A stretch of 64,000 bases of DNA from Proluteimonas luteida. Its GTDB lineage: Bacteria; Pseudomonadota; Gammaproteobacteria; Xanthomonadales; Xanthomonadaceae. The position numbers and the translations under genes were made by a program. The first letter of the stretch is position 1. Each line of letters starts with the position of its first letter. Shown here piece by piece: positions 1 to 15,745 of this stretch. Below the pieces are notes generated by a model. It saw nothing but the letters and a program-made list of their open reading frames with translations. It searched no databases and had not been told where the DNA came from. The DNA is taken from assembly GCF_021191695.1 (NCBI RefSeq), contig NZ_JAIWPT010000003.1, positions 62,001-126,000 of the forward strand, written 5' to 3'.

Positions 1-4035
<4,035 letters not shown>

Positions 4036-4121
4036 CGTGGTCCACTGGGGCAACAGGGCTGGCGCGGGGATCGGAGCGCCATGGTCCTGCACCGCGACAA
4101 CGCTTCCACGCCGGGCCGACG

Positions 4122-4150
4122 AATAGAGCATAGTTTGTGCGGTGCGGCAA
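4122..4150 (-). promoter_or_regulatory. Candidate sigma-70 promoter of gltB
   Basis: On the minus strand TTGCCG (4150-4145) and TCTATT (4127-4122) are separated by 17 bases and lie about 90 bases upstream of the gltB start. The -10 match is poor, so this is only the best-looking candidate in the gap. Confidence 0.3.
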
Positions 4151-4339
4151 CCGCATGCGAGGCGGCGGTTCCGTTGCATCTGAAACTGCACAAACGGCGT
4201 TCATCCGCGGTCCATTCGCCGCCCGTTCTTTGGTATCCGCCACAGGTCCGCGCCACGCACCCGACATCGGGACTCCCGGTCAGCCCGCAGGGCTTGCGCC
4301 TCGCATGCGGACGCGTGCCGACGGCCTTCCTGCCGCTGC

Positions 4340-4420
4340 GTAGGTCGGGGCGACGCCCCCGACGCCCCTGACGCCCGAGGCCCCGGGCATCGCGCACGTC
4401 GGCCGCGTGGGCCGACCTAC
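4340..4420. repeat. Dispersed palindromic element, GTAGGTCGG family, copy 1
   Basis: The element begins GTAGGTCGGGGCGACGCCCC and ends GCCGACCTAC, so its ends are inverted repeats of each other (GTAGGTCGG / CCGACCTAC). The first part can itself fold as GTCGGGGC-GAC-GCCCCCGAC. A related copy lies at 38725-38839. The rest of the 461-base gap between gltB and tsaC (4036-4496) shows only the gltB promoter region and no convincing gene. Confidence 0.7.
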
Positions 4421-4496
4421 GCAAGGTCGGAGCGGCGTCCTTTCCTCATCGGCGAGGGACCGGTCCCACCGCCGTTGCCGCCCAGCCGGTTGCGCG

Positions 4497-5069
4497 TCAG
4501 GCGCGCAGCGTCGCGCCGCTGGCGGCGTCGCGGATCGTCGAGGGCTGGGTGCGGCCGCCGGTCCCGCCGGCCAGCACGCCGTCGATCGTCGCCAGCAGCG
4601 TGGCATCGATCGCGTCGGCGCTGCGGGCGGCCGGCGCGCCGGCCGGATTGGCGCTGGTCGACACCAGTGCGCCGCCGAATGCCGCGCACAGCGCGACCAC
4701 GCCAGGGTGGGCGCTGACGCGCACGGCGATGCCGGCGTGCGCGCCGGTGATCCACGCGGGCACCGTGGCCGCGGCCGGCACGATCCAGGTATGCGGGCCC
4801 GGCCAGCTGGCCAGCACCGCGTCGCGGCGCGATGCCGGCAGCGCGACCCAGTCGACGATGCCGTCGAGCTGGCCCGCGTCTCCGGCGACGAGGATCAGGC
4901 CCTTGTCGACCGGGCGCTGCTTGATCGCCAGCAGGCGCATGACCGCCGCCTCGTCGAACGGGTCGCAGCCCAGTCCCCAGACGCCTTCGGTCGGGTAGGC
5001 GACGACACCGCCGCGCCGGAGCAGCGCGGCGGCGGCGGGGATGTCGATGCGGTGCGCGGAAGCGGGCAT
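4497..5069 (-). CDS. tsaC: Threonylcarbamoyl-AMP synthase, Sua5/YciO/YrdC family
   Basis: TsaC makes threonylcarbamoyl-AMP from threonine, bicarbonate and ATP. This is the first step of the t6A37 modification of ANN-decoding tRNAs; the TsaBDE partners are not in the window. The 190-residue protein carries the family signatures YPTEGVWGLGCDP (25-37), the KQRPxxKGLI segment (50-59) that lines the nucleotide and threonine site, WPGPHTWIVPA (89-99) and STSAN (137-141). Its length matches the short TsaC form without the Sua5 C-terminal domain. It lies 19 bases downstream of topA on the same strand, as in the smf-smg-topA-yrdC order of many gammaproteobacteria, so co-transcription with topA is likely. 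The start ATG at 5069 is the only sensible one. Confidence 0.95.
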   Translation of the reverse strand: MPASAHRIDIPAAAALLRRGGVVAYPTEGVWGLGCDPFDEAAVMRLLAIKQRPVDKGLILVAGDAGQLDGIVDWVALPASRRDAVLASWPGPHTWIVPAAATVPAWITGAHAGIAVRVSAHPGVVALCAAFGGALVSTSANPAGAPAARSADAIDATLLATIDGVLAGGTGGRTQPSTIRDAASGATLRA

Positions 5070-5088
5070 GGCGGGCGCGGCACCGCGC

Positions 5089-7626
<2,538 letters not shown>

Positions 7627-7790
7627 GGTCTGTGGACATCCGGGTGCGGCCGGGGGAAGGCGCACCGCAAAAAGGGTGAAGATGACGACGCCCGGGGACG
7701 GGCCCCGGGCGGTCAGTTGCTTTTATAGTGGAATCACGCCGGCCCCGGCCTGTCAAGCGGCACCGGGCCGGGTGCGATCGTGCCGGGGGG

Positions 7791-8756
7791 TCAGCTGCCC
7801 AGCGCGATCGCCAGCATGATGGCCGCCAGCAGCAGCGCGAACAGGCCGCCGGCGATGCCCAGCACGATCCACGTGACCACACCCAGGCCGGGCTGCTGCA
7901 GCTCGGGATTGGCGGTGAACGCCCACTTGTCGACCACCAGGGTGTCGCAGACGATGTCGTGCAGCGCCTGCTTGCGCTGGGTGAAGCCGGCCATCAGGAA
8001 GCCGATGCCCAGGATCAGCGTGCTCAGGATCGTGGCGAAGTAGCGGCCGATGCCGCGGGCCAGGCTGATCCGGCTGCCGTCGACGCGGACGACCTTGATG
8101 CCGACCGCCATCTTGCCCAGCGTGGCCTGCATCGACGAGGCATGGAAACCGGCGTAGTAGGCCGCGCTGATGAGGATCGACAGCAGGTTGGCGACGATCT
8201 GGATCGCGATCAGCGCGCCCGCATCGAAGGCACCGCTGGCGCCGGCGATGCCGCCGATCACGCCACCGACCAGGCCGCCGATGATCATGCCGGCGAAGCC
8301 GACGATCAGCGAGTCGATGACGTAGGCGGCCACGCGCTTCCAGAACCCGGCATAGACGATCTCGCCGCCGTGCACCACCTGCGCGGCGCGCGCGACTGGT
8401 GCGGCCGGTGGCGCGTACGGCGAGGCGACGCCGCCGGCAGTGGCGGCGGATTCGGTCAGCGGCCGCCAGCCGCCGTTGTCGGCGGCGGCCACTTGGCTGG
8501 TCGATGTCGACAGCACGGCGCCGGCGTCGGCGGGGACGGTGGCCTCGAGCGTCCAGGTGTCGGACGTCGGCGCGGCGTCGGCATCGGGTCCGAACTCGTC
8601 CTGCAGCGTGCGCCAGGGCAGCCACTCCGACAGTCCTTCGCGCCACAGCAGGGTGTCGTCGTTGACCCGGCCGGTCTGGCGCAGGCGCAGCAGGTCGGTG
8701 GCGGCCACGGGACCCTGGCGGGTGTTGGTGGCGTCGGCGTAGTACCAGTCGGTCAT
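7791..8756 (-). CDS. GYF_2-domain and RDD-family membrane protein
   Basis: The 321-residue protein has two parts. Residues 1-45 (DWYYADATNTRQGP, then LLWREGLSEWLPW) form a GYF_2 domain, a small fold of unknown ligand in bacteria. A low-complexity linker follows. From about residue 130 (GGEIVYAGFWKRVAAYVIDS) it is an RDD-type membrane domain with several hydrophobic helices, including a Gly-rich one (GMIIGGLVGGVIGGIAGASG), and an extra C-terminal helix. RDD proteins are thought to be small transporters or membrane accessory proteins, but no substrate can be inferred here. It lies between smg and topA next to a second GYF_2 gene (8853-9506), and the two share their N-terminal domain, so they look like products of one domain duplication. 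Confidence 0.85.
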   Translation of the reverse strand: MTDWYYADATNTRQGPVAATDLLRLRQTGRVNDDTLLWREGLSEWLPWRTLQDEFGPDADAAPTSDTWTLEATVPADAGAVLSTSTSQVAAADNGGWRPLTESAATAGGVASPYAPPAAPVARAAQVVHGGEIVYAGFWKRVAAYVIDSLIVGFAGMIIGGLVGGVIGGIAGASGAFDAGALIAIQIVANLLSILISAAYYAGFHASSMQATLGKMAVGIKVVRVDGSRISLARGIGRYFATILSTLILGIGFLMAGFTQRKQALHDIVCDTLVVDKWAFTANPELQQPGLGVVTWIVLGIAGGLFALLLAAIMLAIALGS

Positions 8757-8852
8757 CGGAAGGCGCGTCCTGTCTGTGAGGGAGGGGCGGGGTCTGGGCC
8801 AATCACCGGGCCGATTGCCGGGCCGGCGTGGCGGCAGGTGGCGTCGACCGCC

Positions 8853-9506
8853 TCAGCGGCGGCAATCGGCGGAGAGATAGCGGGCATCGAGCGTGCTCTC
8901 GCATTGCCAGCTGCCGTCTTCGGGATCGAGCGTATAGCGCAGCGTGGCGCCGTCCAGGCGCGGGTCGTCCATGCCGCGCAGCAGCAGCTTGAAGCCGCAG
9001 CGTCCGCCGGTGTCCTGGATATGGACCTCGCCCAGCCGCGGCGAGGTGCGGGCCGTGGCCAGCGCGAACTCCAGCGATTCGGCACCCGCATCCGGGCAAT
9101 GGCCGGTCGCGGCGACGTGGCCGGCGATGGCCGCGCGCAGCGGCGCGGCACCGACCACGGCCTCGGCCACCTTTGCGCGTTGCACGTAGTCGCGGTAGGC
9201 CGGGAGTGCGATCGCGGCGAGGATCGCGACGACCACCACGCCGAACGCGGCGGCCACCGCCAGGGCGATCCAGCAGCCGGGGTTGCCGCGGCGCGGTGCA
9301 GGCGCGGCGGACGGCGGCAGCGGCGGCGGGACGGCGATCCCGAGCGACGGCAGCACGGCCGACAGCGACTGCCAGTCGGCCATGCCCTCGCGCCAGACCG
9401 GGGTGCCGGCATGCAGGGCGCCGGATTGCAGCAGGCGCACCAGATCGTCTCCGGGGACCGGGCCGTGGCGGTGCCGGGCGGAATCGAGGTAGTACCAGTC
9501 GGACAT
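8853..9506 (-). CDS. GYF_2-domain protein fused to a pilin-like segment
   Basis: The 217-residue protein starts with a GYF_2 domain (DWYYLDSARHRHGPVPGDDL, then VWREGMADWQSL), followed by a Pro/Ala linker. Then comes one hydrophobic helix continuing into ILAAIALPAYRDYVQRAKVA (about residues 95-114). That last stretch closely resembles the helix of type IV pilins just after the cleavage site, and the following GHCPDAG resembles a pilin globular start. What is missing is the prepilin peptidase site (GFTLIE): the helix is preceded by GCW, so processing as a normal pilin is unlikely. I infer a membrane-anchored protein with a pilin-like periplasmic domain. Function is unknown. It is adjacent to the GYF/RDD gene and downstream of smg. 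Confidence 0.8.
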   Translation of the reverse strand: MSDWYYLDSARHRHGPVPGDDLVRLLQSGALHAGTPVWREGMADWQSLSAVLPSLGIAVPPPLPPSAAPAPRRGNPGCWIALAVAAAFGVVVVAILAAIALPAYRDYVQRAKVAEAVVGAAPLRAAIAGHVAATGHCPDAGAESLEFALATARTSPRLGEVHIQDTGGRCGFKLLLRGMDDPRLDGATLRYTLDPEDGSWQCESTLDARYLSADCRR

Positions 9507-9732
9507 CGGGCGCGCTCGCGTGGGGACGGGCGGAGCATGCAGCCCGCACGCCGGCGCCGCGACCGGGGTCGCGGGCCACAGCAGCGTTCAGGCATTGCCC
9601 CGGCGCCATCGTACTGGAGCGCGGCCGTTGCCCCAAGCAGGCAGTGACCGGCGACGGTGCGAGCGGAGGCGGGTGAACCCGCGGATGGGCACGCAGGCGT
9701 CGATGCGCGGCGCGGGGCCGCGCGGGGACGTA

Positions 9733-10206
9733 TCAGTGCACCGGCTCGGGCTCGTCGACGAACATCTGGGTTTCCATCCAGGCGTACGCCGCCTCGCTGC
9801 CGGGCTGGTTGAACAGCACCATCAGCACGACCCACTTGAGGTCGTCGAGGTCGAGCTCGTCCTGGTCCAGCGCCAGCACGCGGTCGAGCACCAGCTCGCG
9901 CTGGTCGGCGTCGAGCACGCCGTGCTGCTCGAGGAACAGCAGGAAGCCCCGGCACTCGACATCCAGCCGGTCCAGCTCGGGGCCGTAGTAGACCCGGGTC
10001 GGACCGTTGGCGCGGACCACCGACGCCAATGGCCGCTGGTCGGCCAGTGCATCGAGCCAGTCGAAGGCCTTGTTGACCTCGGCGGGACTGAAACCGGCCT
10101 GGAGCAGGCCGTTCTGCAATGAATCTCGGTCCCGGACGAGATCCGCGTCCTCGGTGAAATAGTGTTCGAACAGGTAGAGCAGGACATCCAGGATGCTTTC
10201 TTTCAT
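9733..10206 (-). CDS. smg: Smg family protein (DUF494)
   Basis: A 157-residue acidic protein beginning [17 protein letters not shown], which is the characteristic start of the Smg/DUF494 family. The molecular role of Smg is not established. The gene is conserved between dprA and topA in many gammaproteobacteria, and here it follows dprA by 33 bases on the same strand. The predicted fold is largely helical, with a C-terminal segment ([14 protein letters not shown]) that is also conserved in the family. Confidence 0.93.
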   Translation of the reverse strand: MKESILDVLLYLFEHYFTEDADLVRDRDSLQNGLLQAGFSPAEVNKAFDWLDALADQRPLASVVRANGPTRVYYGPELDRLDVECRGFLLFLEQHGVLDADQRELVLDRVLALDQDELDLDDLKWVVLMVLFNQPGSEAAYAWMETQMFVDEPEPVH

Positions 10207-10239
10207 TTCCCCCGGCCTGCGCCCTCGGGCGCGTATGTG

Positions 10240-11418
10240 TCAGGACTTTCGGCTATACCGACCGTGTGCGACTTCGACGCGTCCATCCAGCTCCATGGAC
10301 AGCAGCATGGCCGACGCACGGGCAACCGTCAATCCACTGCGTTCGACCAGTTCATCCATACCGCTTGGGTCGTGGCCCAGGGCCATCCACAAGCGGTTGT
10401 AGTCGGGGTCGGGGGTGGGTGTCGGGCCGGGGCCGTGTTCAGCGGTGCCGGAAACAGCGCGCGCGGTGGGCGTTTCGCAGGCTGTTCCGGGGCATGGGAT
10501 GGGGGCGTGAAGGCGCTGGCGCAAGGTGTCGGCCAGCGCCCCGGCCATGGGCGCCAGCGCGGCGGCCACCTCGTCGGGCGTCTCCACCAGCATCGCCCCG
10601 TCGCGCAGCAGGCGGTGACAGCCGCGTGCCTTGGGATTGTGGATCGAGCCGGGGATCGCGAACACCTCGCGGCCGGCGTCGCCGGCCAGGCGCGCGGTGA
10701 TCAGTGCGCCCGAGCGGTGCGCGGCCTCGACCACCAGCGTGCCCAGCGCCAGGCCGGCGATGATCCGGTTGCGGCTGGGGAACTGCTCTGGGCGCCCGGG
10801 CGTCCCCGGCGGATACTCGCTGACCACCGCGCCGGCGGCGGCGATGCGTGCGTGCAGGCCGGCGTTGGCGCGCGGATAGGGGATGTCGATGCCGGTCCCG
10901 AGCACGGCGAGCGTGGTGCCGCCGGCGTCGAGCGTCGCGGCATGTGCGGCGGTGTCGATGCCACTGGCCAGCCCGCTGGCGACCGCCAGGCCGCTGGCCG
11001 CGAACCGGTGGGCGAACGCCGCGGCGTTGTCGCGGCCGCCCGCGGTCGGTGCGCGGCTGCCGACGATCGCCACCGACGGATGCCACAGCAGGGCGGGGTC
11101 GCCGGCGACGAACAGCGCCAACGGCGGATTCTGCACCCGGCGCAGCAGGGCGGGATAGTCGGGGTCGTGCCAGCCGAGCAGGTGATGGCCGCTCGCTTCC
11201 AGCCAGCGCGCGGCCGCGTCCAGGCGCATGCCGTCGGGTGCGCGCAGCGCCGCGACCTGGGCGGCGTCGAGGCCGGCGGCGCGCCACGCGCCCGACCCTG
11301 CCGCCAGGGCCGCGGCGGGCCTGGCGCCATCGAGCAGGGCGCGTCGCGGCGCGGAGGCGCCGCCGGCCAGGACCAGGCGCAGCAGTGCATCGGTGTCGGT
11401 GGGGGCGGCAAGGGGCAT
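10240..11418 (-). CDS. dprA: DNA-processing protein DprA (Smf)
   Basis: DprA binds incoming single-stranded DNA during natural transformation and loads RecA. The 392-residue protein has the Rossmann-like core with SGLASGIDTAAHAATLDAGG, PSRNRIIAGLALGTLVVEA and SGALITARLAGDAGREVFAI. It ends with a winged-helix domain (from NRLWMALGHDPSGMDELVER). Two starts are possible. The upstream ATG (11469) would include a perfect hairpin (11442-11467) in the coding sequence. ATG 11418 lies just after the hairpin and has AGGA about ten bases upstream, so I prefer it. It precedes smg in the usual order. Confidence 0.93.
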   Translation of the reverse strand: MPLAAPTDTDALLRLVLAGGASAPRRALLDGARPAAALAAGSGAWRAAGLDAAQVAALRAPDGMRLDAAARWLEASGHHLLGWHDPDYPALLRRVQNPPLALFVAGDPALLWHPSVAIVGSRAPTAGGRDNAAAFAHRFAASGLAVASGLASGIDTAAHAATLDAGGTTLAVLGTGIDIPYPRANAGLHARIAAAGAVVSEYPPGTPGRPEQFPSRNRIIAGLALGTLVVEAAHRSGALITARLAGDAGREVFAIPGSIHNPKARGCHRLLRDGAMLVETPDEVAAALAPMAGALADTLRQRLHAPIPCPGTACETPTARAVSGTAEHGPGPTPTPDPDYNRLWMALGHDPSGMDELVERSGLTVARASAMLLSMELDGRVEVAHGRYSRKS

Positions 11419-11441
11419 GCGGCCATCCTGGGCCGCAAACG

Positions 11442-11467
11442 GCGACGGCACCCGAAGGTGCCGTCGC
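11442..11467 (-). terminator. Hairpin with UUCG loop between the LysM gene and dprA
   Basis: GCGACGGCACC (11442-11452) and GGTGCCGTCGC (11457-11467) pair perfectly over 11 bp. Read on the minus strand the loop is UUCG closed by C-G, an exceptionally stable tetraloop. Only a short T run (CGTTTG) follows. It sits 26 bases after the LysM gene stop, so it probably ends or trims that transcript. Confidence 0.6.
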
Positions 11468-11493
11468 ATCGTGCTGTCAGGAAACCCCGCGGC

Positions 11494-12651
11494 TCAGTAG
11501 GTCGCGTCCGGGTGCTTGAGGCGGTAGCCGACCTGCGCCGGCTTCTCGCCCTCCATGACCAGCGCGTAGCTGACGTGGTCGAAGGTGCGGAACACCATCG
11601 CGTGCGCGGCGTATTCGTCCGGCATGCGGTTGCGGCGCGAGCCGGGGTTCGGCGCGTCGGTGATGCGCGAGGTGTTCGGGTGGCGGACCCGGTCGACCGA
11701 ATGCGGGCCGCCGCGCCAGACCGAGAACACCGTGCCGTTGTCCACGCCCTGCTGGTGGCCGGCGGAGATCGCGATCACGTCGCGCGGGCCGCCGGTGATC
11801 AGCGCATCGGCCACGGCGAGGATGCGCGCGTCGGCGGCGACCGCGTCGGCCGACGGCGGGTGCGGGAAGAACTGCAGGTCGTAGGGCTGCGGGTTGACCG
11901 GGGTCAGGCGGTCGCCGGGGCGGGCCTCGAAGCCGTTGTCGTCGAGCACCAGCGTGGTGGCCTCGCTGTCCGGGGTCGGACCGCGCAGCACCGTGGCCAC
12001 GCCCATCTGCACGATCTCGTAGCCCAGGAAGGCGTCCTGGCCGTTGAGCTTCGGAATGGTGTCGCGCCACAGGTTGCCTTCGCCATGGACGCGCTTGCCG
12101 CGGTAGTCGAGGTCGCGGCTGCGGCGCGCGCCGTAGAACTCGGTGGCCGGGCGGATCACCGCGTAGCGCTGGCCCGGCTGGGCGTTGTCCAGGCCGGTGA
12201 CGTAGATGTTGCGGTCGAGGCTGCCGCGCAGGCGGGTGTCCTCGGCGCCGAGCACGTACGGCAGTTCGTCGAAGCTGAAGACGATGCTGCGGTTCTTCAG
12301 GAACGGCTCGATGTCGGCCAGCGAGATCGCGTCGATCGGCGCGATGGTCTCCGGGCGCGGTCCCGGCTGCAGCGTCACCCGGTTGAGGTAGGCCAGGCTG
12401 ATCACGTCACCCGGATAGATCAGGTGCGGATTGGCGATCTGCGGATTCGCCTGCCAGATCTCCGGCCACAGCCAGGGCTTGTCCAGGAAGCGCCCGGCGA
12501 TGCCCCACAGCGTGTCGCCGCGGACCACCACGTAGGTGTCTGGATGATCGCCACGCATCCCCTGCGCGGCGGCAAACGTCGTAACGGTCAGCAACGCGAC
12601 GGCAGACGCCGTGCGAAGCGACCGGGAAAGGCGCTGAAACATGCCGGCCAT
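11494..12651 (-). CDS. Secreted LysM-domain protein
   Basis: The 385-residue protein has a signal peptide (basic MFQRLSRSLRT, then AVALLTVTTFAAAQ). A LysM domain follows at about residues 40-85 (YVVVRGDTLWGIAGRFL ... IWQANPQIANPHLIYPGDVI). The remaining 290 residues are a conserved region I cannot assign. LysM domains bind the glycan of peptidoglycan, so it should be periplasmic. LysM proteins of this type are regularly encoded upstream of dprA and opposite def in xanthomonads. The ATG at 12651 has AGGGGAG seven bases upstream; a second ATG three codons later is also possible. A TATATT -10 box lies upstream at 12691-12696. Confidence 0.88.
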   Translation of the reverse strand: MAGMFQRLSRSLRTASAVALLTVTTFAAAQGMRGDHPDTYVVVRGDTLWGIAGRFLDKPWLWPEIWQANPQIANPHLIYPGDVISLAYLNRVTLQPGPRPETIAPIDAISLADIEPFLKNRSIVFSFDELPYVLGAEDTRLRGSLDRNIYVTGLDNAQPGQRYAVIRPATEFYGARRSRDLDYRGKRVHGEGNLWRDTIPKLNGQDAFLGYEIVQMGVATVLRGPTPDSEATTLVLDDNGFEARPGDRLTPVNPQPYDLQFFPHPPSADAVAADARILAVADALITGGPRDVIAISAGHQQGVDNGTVFSVWRGGPHSVDRVRHPNTSRITDAPNPGSRRNRMPDEYAAHAMVFRTFDHVSYALVMEGEKPAQVGYRLKHPDATY

Positions 12652-12690
12652 CTACCCGCTCCCCTTGGAGATTTCCCCTTGCAGCGCCGC

Positions 12691-12721
12691 AATATAGCCT
12701 GAAACCCGCGCGGCGGCGCAA
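12691..12721 (-). promoter_or_regulatory. Candidate promoter of the LysM gene
   Basis: On the minus strand TATATT (12696-12691) is a good -10, with TTGCGC (12721-12716) upstream at a rather long 19-base spacing. It lies 40 bases before the LysM start in the short divergent gap shared with def. Confidence 0.45.
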
Positions 12722-12734
12722 GCGCCCCGGACGG

Positions 12735-12740
12735 TACAAT
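12735..12740 (+). promoter_or_regulatory. Candidate -10 box of def
   Basis: TACAAT, in the context GGTACAAT, lies 48 bases before the def ATG. I see no good -35 at the right distance. Confidence 0.4.
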
Positions 12741-12788
12741 GGCAAATCATGTCCGCGGCTGTGACCGCCTTCGCTGTTCGGTTCGAAA

Positions 12789-13304
12789 ATGTCCCTGCTC
12801 CCCATCCTCGAATATCCCCATTCCCGCCTGCGCAAGGTCGCCGCGCCGGTTGCCGGCGACCGTTTCGCCGACCCGGCGTTCCAGCGGCTGCTCGACGACA
12901 TGTTCCAGACCATGTACGAGGCGCCCGGCATCGGCCTGGCCGCGACCCAGATCGACACCCACGAGCGCTTCCTGGTCATCGACGTCACCGAGTCCCGCGA
13001 CCAGCCGCTGGTGTTCGTCAACCCGACGATCCGCGAGGCCTCGAAGGACCTGCGCGTGCACACCGAGGGCTGCCTGTCGATCCCCGGCGTGTTCGCCGAC
13101 GTGACCCGTGCCGACGGCATCGTCGTCGAGGCGCTGGACCGCCACGGCAAGCCGTTCGAGCTGAGCGTCGACGGCCTGCTGGCGACCTGCGTGCAGCACG
13201 AGATCGACCACCTCGACGGCAAGCTGTTCATCGACTACCTGTCGCCGCTCAAGCGCGACCGCGCGCTGAAGAAGCTCGAGAAGCTGCGGAAGGACCGGGA
13301 TTAG
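12789..13304 (+). CDS. def: Peptide deformylase
   Basis: Removes the formyl group from the N-terminal methionine of new proteins. All three signature motifs are present in the 171-residue protein: GIGLAATQ (47-54), EGCLSIPG (93-100, with Cys95 as a metal ligand) and HEIDH (137-141, with the two His as metal ligands and Glu138 as the catalytic acid/base). Length and motifs fit the type 1 iron enzyme. It is followed by fmt, which installs the formyl group that Def removes, with an 87-base gap holding an inverted repeat. Confidence 0.98.
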   Translation: MSLLPILEYPHSRLRKVAAPVAGDRFADPAFQRLLDDMFQTMYEAPGIGLAATQIDTHERFLVIDVTESRDQPLVFVNPTIREASKDLRVHTEGCLSIPGVFADVTRADGIVVEALDRHGKPFELSVDGLLATCVQHEIDHLDGKLFIDYLSPLKRDRALKKLEKLRKDRD

Positions 13305-13308
13305 GAAC

Positions 13309-13390
13309 TGGGGATTGGGGATTCGAAGAACTCCGATCCGCATGCCCTTCGCTGTTCCGAATCCCTCCATCCCCAATCCCGAATCCCGTC
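13309..13390. repeat. Inverted repeat of the GGGATTSGGGATTSG family between def and fmt
   Basis: The left arm reads GGGGATTGGGGATTCG and the right arm CCCCAATCCCGAATCCCG, so the arms are imperfect inverted copies around a unique centre. Related arms occur near 45577-45592, at 49221-49316 and inside purL at 59082-59153. Confidence 0.75.
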
Positions 13391-13391
13391 C

Positions 13392-14327
13392 ATGAGAATC
13401 GTCTTCGCCGGAACCCCCGACTTCGCCGTACCGGCGCTGCAGGCCGCCGACGCCCGCCGCGAGGTCGTTGCGGTCTATACCCAGCCCGACCGGCCGGCCG
13501 GTCGCGGCCGGGTGCTGACCCCATCGCCGGTCAAGCGCGAGGCCGAGACCCGCGGCCTGGTGGTGCGCCAGCCCGAGCGCCTGAAGGGCGCCGATGTTCA
13601 GGACGCGCTGCGCGCGCTGGCGCCGGACCTGATGATCGTCGTCGCCTACGGCCTGCTGCTGCCGCAGGCGGTGCTCGACATCCCGCGCTTCGGCTGCTGG
13701 AACGTGCACGCCTCGCTGCTGCCGCGCTGGCGCGGCGCCGCGCCGATCCAGCGTGCGATCCAGGCCGGCGACGCCGAGACCGGGGTCTGCCTGATGCAGA
13801 TGGAGAAGGGCCTGGATACCGGGCCGGTGCTGCTGAAGCTGAGCACGCCGATCGCGCCCACGGACACCGCAGGCGACCTGCACGACCGCCTCGCCCGGCT
13901 CGGCGCGCAGGTCATCACCGATGGCCTGGGCCTGCTGCGTGCCGGGATCCGGCCGGTGCCGCAGCCGCAGCCGGAGACCGGCGTGACCTATGCGCACAAG
14001 CTCGACAAGGCCGAGGCGTGGCTGGACTGGAGCAGGCCCGCGCAGCAGCTCGCCGACCAGGTGCGCGCATTCAATCCGTGGCCGGTCGCCGAGGGCGAGG
14101 TCGCCGGCGAGAAGCTGCGCATCCATGCCGCGACCGCCTTGCCCTCGGCGCATGGACAGGCGCCGGGCACGCTGCTGGCGGCCGGGCGCGACGGCATCGA
14201 CATCGCCTGCGGCGAGGGTGCGCTGCGCATCCGCACGCTGCAGCGCGCCGGCGGCAAGGCGATCACCGCCGCCGACTACGTCAATGCGCGCGGCGGGCTG
14301 AGGGCCGCAGCCGCGGCGCAGGGATGA
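13392..14327 (+). CDS. fmt: Methionyl-tRNA formyltransferase
   Basis: Formylates initiator Met-tRNA using 10-formyltetrahydrofolate. The 311-residue protein starts [16 protein letters not shown]. It has the catalytic triad Asn104, His106 and Asp142, with the signature [16 protein letters not shown] at 108-123, followed by the C-terminal tRNA-binding OB domain. It sits between def and rsmB on the same strand, the usual def-fmt-sun cluster. Confidence 0.98.
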   Translation: MRIVFAGTPDFAVPALQAADARREVVAVYTQPDRPAGRGRVLTPSPVKREAETRGLVVRQPERLKGADVQDALRALAPDLMIVVAYGLLLPQAVLDIPRFGCWNVHASLLPRWRGAAPIQRAIQAGDAETGVCLMQMEKGLDTGPVLLKLSTPIAPTDTAGDLHDRLARLGAQVITDGLGLLRAGIRPVPQPQPETGVTYAHKLDKAEAWLDWSRPAQQLADQVRAFNPWPVAEGEVAGEKLRIHAATALPSAHGQAPGTLLAAGRDGIDIACGEGALRIRTLQRAGGKAITAADYVNARGGLRAAAAAQG

Positions 14328-14382
14328 CGGTGGCGCGCACCGGCGCCGTGGCGCCCTGTGGTCGTCGCCAGGGGGCCGTCGC

Positions 14383-15693
14383 GTGGCCGGCATGAGCGCC
14401 GCGCCCGGCAGCCGCGTGCGCGTCGTCGCGGCGCAGGTGCTCGATGCGGTGCTGCATCGCGGCCGTTCGCTGAAGGCGGAACTGTCGGCGGCGCTGCCGG
14501 GAATCGCCGATCCGCGCGACCGCGCGCTGGTCGAGGCGATCTGCTTCGCCGCGCTGCGCAACCAGGCCCGCTACGCCGCCGCGCTGGCCGCGTGGATGCC
14601 GCGGCCGTTGCCGCGCCGCGATGCAGCGCTGCGCGCGCTGCTGTACGCGGGATTCGCCCAGCTCGATCCGATGCAGCTGCCGGACCATGCCGCGCTCAAC
14701 GCCACCGTCGATGCCGCGCGCCTGCTCGGCCGCGCGCATCAGGCCGGGCTGGTCAATGCCCTGCTGCGGCGCGCGCAGAAGGAGGGATTGCCGGCGGCAC
14801 CGGCCGACGCCGCATGGCCGGCGTGGCTGCTGGGCGAGGTGCGGCGGGACTGGCCGGATGCGGCCGACGCGATCGTCGCCGCCAGCGCCGCGCCCGCGCC
14901 GCAGTGGCTGCGGGTCAACCGTCGCCGCGGCAGCCGAGAGGCCTATCTCGACAGGCTGCGCGAGGCCGGCATCGAGGCGCGGCCCGCGGCGCTCGCGGCC
15001 GATGCGGTGGTGCTCGATACGCCGGTGCCGGTCGACGCGTTGCCGGGTTTCGCCGATGGTGCGGTGTCGGTGCAGGACGGCGCCGCGCAGCTGGTCGCCG
15101 ATGCGCTGGCCCCGCCCGCCGGCGCGCGCGTGCTCGACGCCTGCGCCGCGCCCGGCGGCAAGAGCGCGCACCTGCTGGAGCGCGACCCGGCGCTGCGCCT
15201 GCTGGCGCTCGACATCGCCGCGCCGCGGGTGGCGCGCATCGGCGAGACTTTCGCCCGGCTCGGCGTCGGCGCCTCGGCGCGGCTGCGCGCGGAAGATGCG
15301 CTGGACGTCGGCAACTGGTGGGACGGCACGCCGTTCGACGCGGTGCTGCTGGACGCGCCGTGCTCGGCGACCGGCATCGTCCGCCGCCAGCCCGACGTGC
15401 TGCTGCACCGCCGCGCGCGCGACGTCGACGCGCTGGTCGACCTGCAGGCGCGCCTGCTCGACGCACTGGCCGGCGTCGTCGCGCCCGGCGGCGTGCTGCT
15501 GTACGCCACCTGCTCGATCCTGCGGCGCGAGAATGCGGCGCAGGTCGATGCGTTCCTGGCCCGGCATCCCCGGTTCCGTGCCGATCCGCTGGACGCGCGC
15601 TTCGGCCGCGACAGCGGCGTCGGCCGCCAGCGCCTGCCGGGCGACGACGGCACCGACGGGTTCTTCTACGCGCGGCTGCGCAGGACGGGCTGA
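14383..15693 (+). CDS. rsmB: 16S rRNA m5C967 methyltransferase
   Basis: RsmB (Sun) methylates C967 of 16S rRNA. The 436-residue protein has an N-terminal NusB-like helical domain and a C-terminal Rossmann methyltransferase domain. The SAM-binding motif is [12 protein letters not shown], and the two cysteines of the m5C mechanism lie in [12 protein letters not shown] and LYATCSI. It is downstream of fmt, 55 bases away. ATG 14392 (MSAAPG) is an equally plausible start three codons in. Confidence 0.96.
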   Translation: MAGMSAAPGSRVRVVAAQVLDAVLHRGRSLKAELSAALPGIADPRDRALVEAICFAALRNQARYAAALAAWMPRPLPRRDAALRALLYAGFAQLDPMQLPDHAALNATVDAARLLGRAHQAGLVNALLRRAQKEGLPAAPADAAWPAWLLGEVRRDWPDAADAIVAASAAPAPQWLRVNRRRGSREAYLDRLREAGIEARPAALAADAVVLDTPVPVDALPGFADGAVSVQDGAAQLVADALAPPAGARVLDACAAPGGKSAHLLERDPALRLLALDIAAPRVARIGETFARLGVGASARLRAEDALDVGNWWDGTPFDAVLLDAPCSATGIVRRQPDVLLHRRARDVDALVDLQARLLDALAGVVAPGGVLLYATCSILRRENAAQVDAFLARHPRFRADPLDARFGRDSGVGRQRLPGDDGTDGFFYARLRRTG

Positions 15694-15745
15694 GCGGCCG
15701 GAGAACCTGCCGATCGTGGCGCCGCTCCTTTCGGGGGCGGTCGCT

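Noticed and set aside
11419..11469. Upstream dprA start at 11469
   Set aside because: It would translate through a perfect 11-bp hairpin with a UUCG loop, and the added residues are not typical of DprA.
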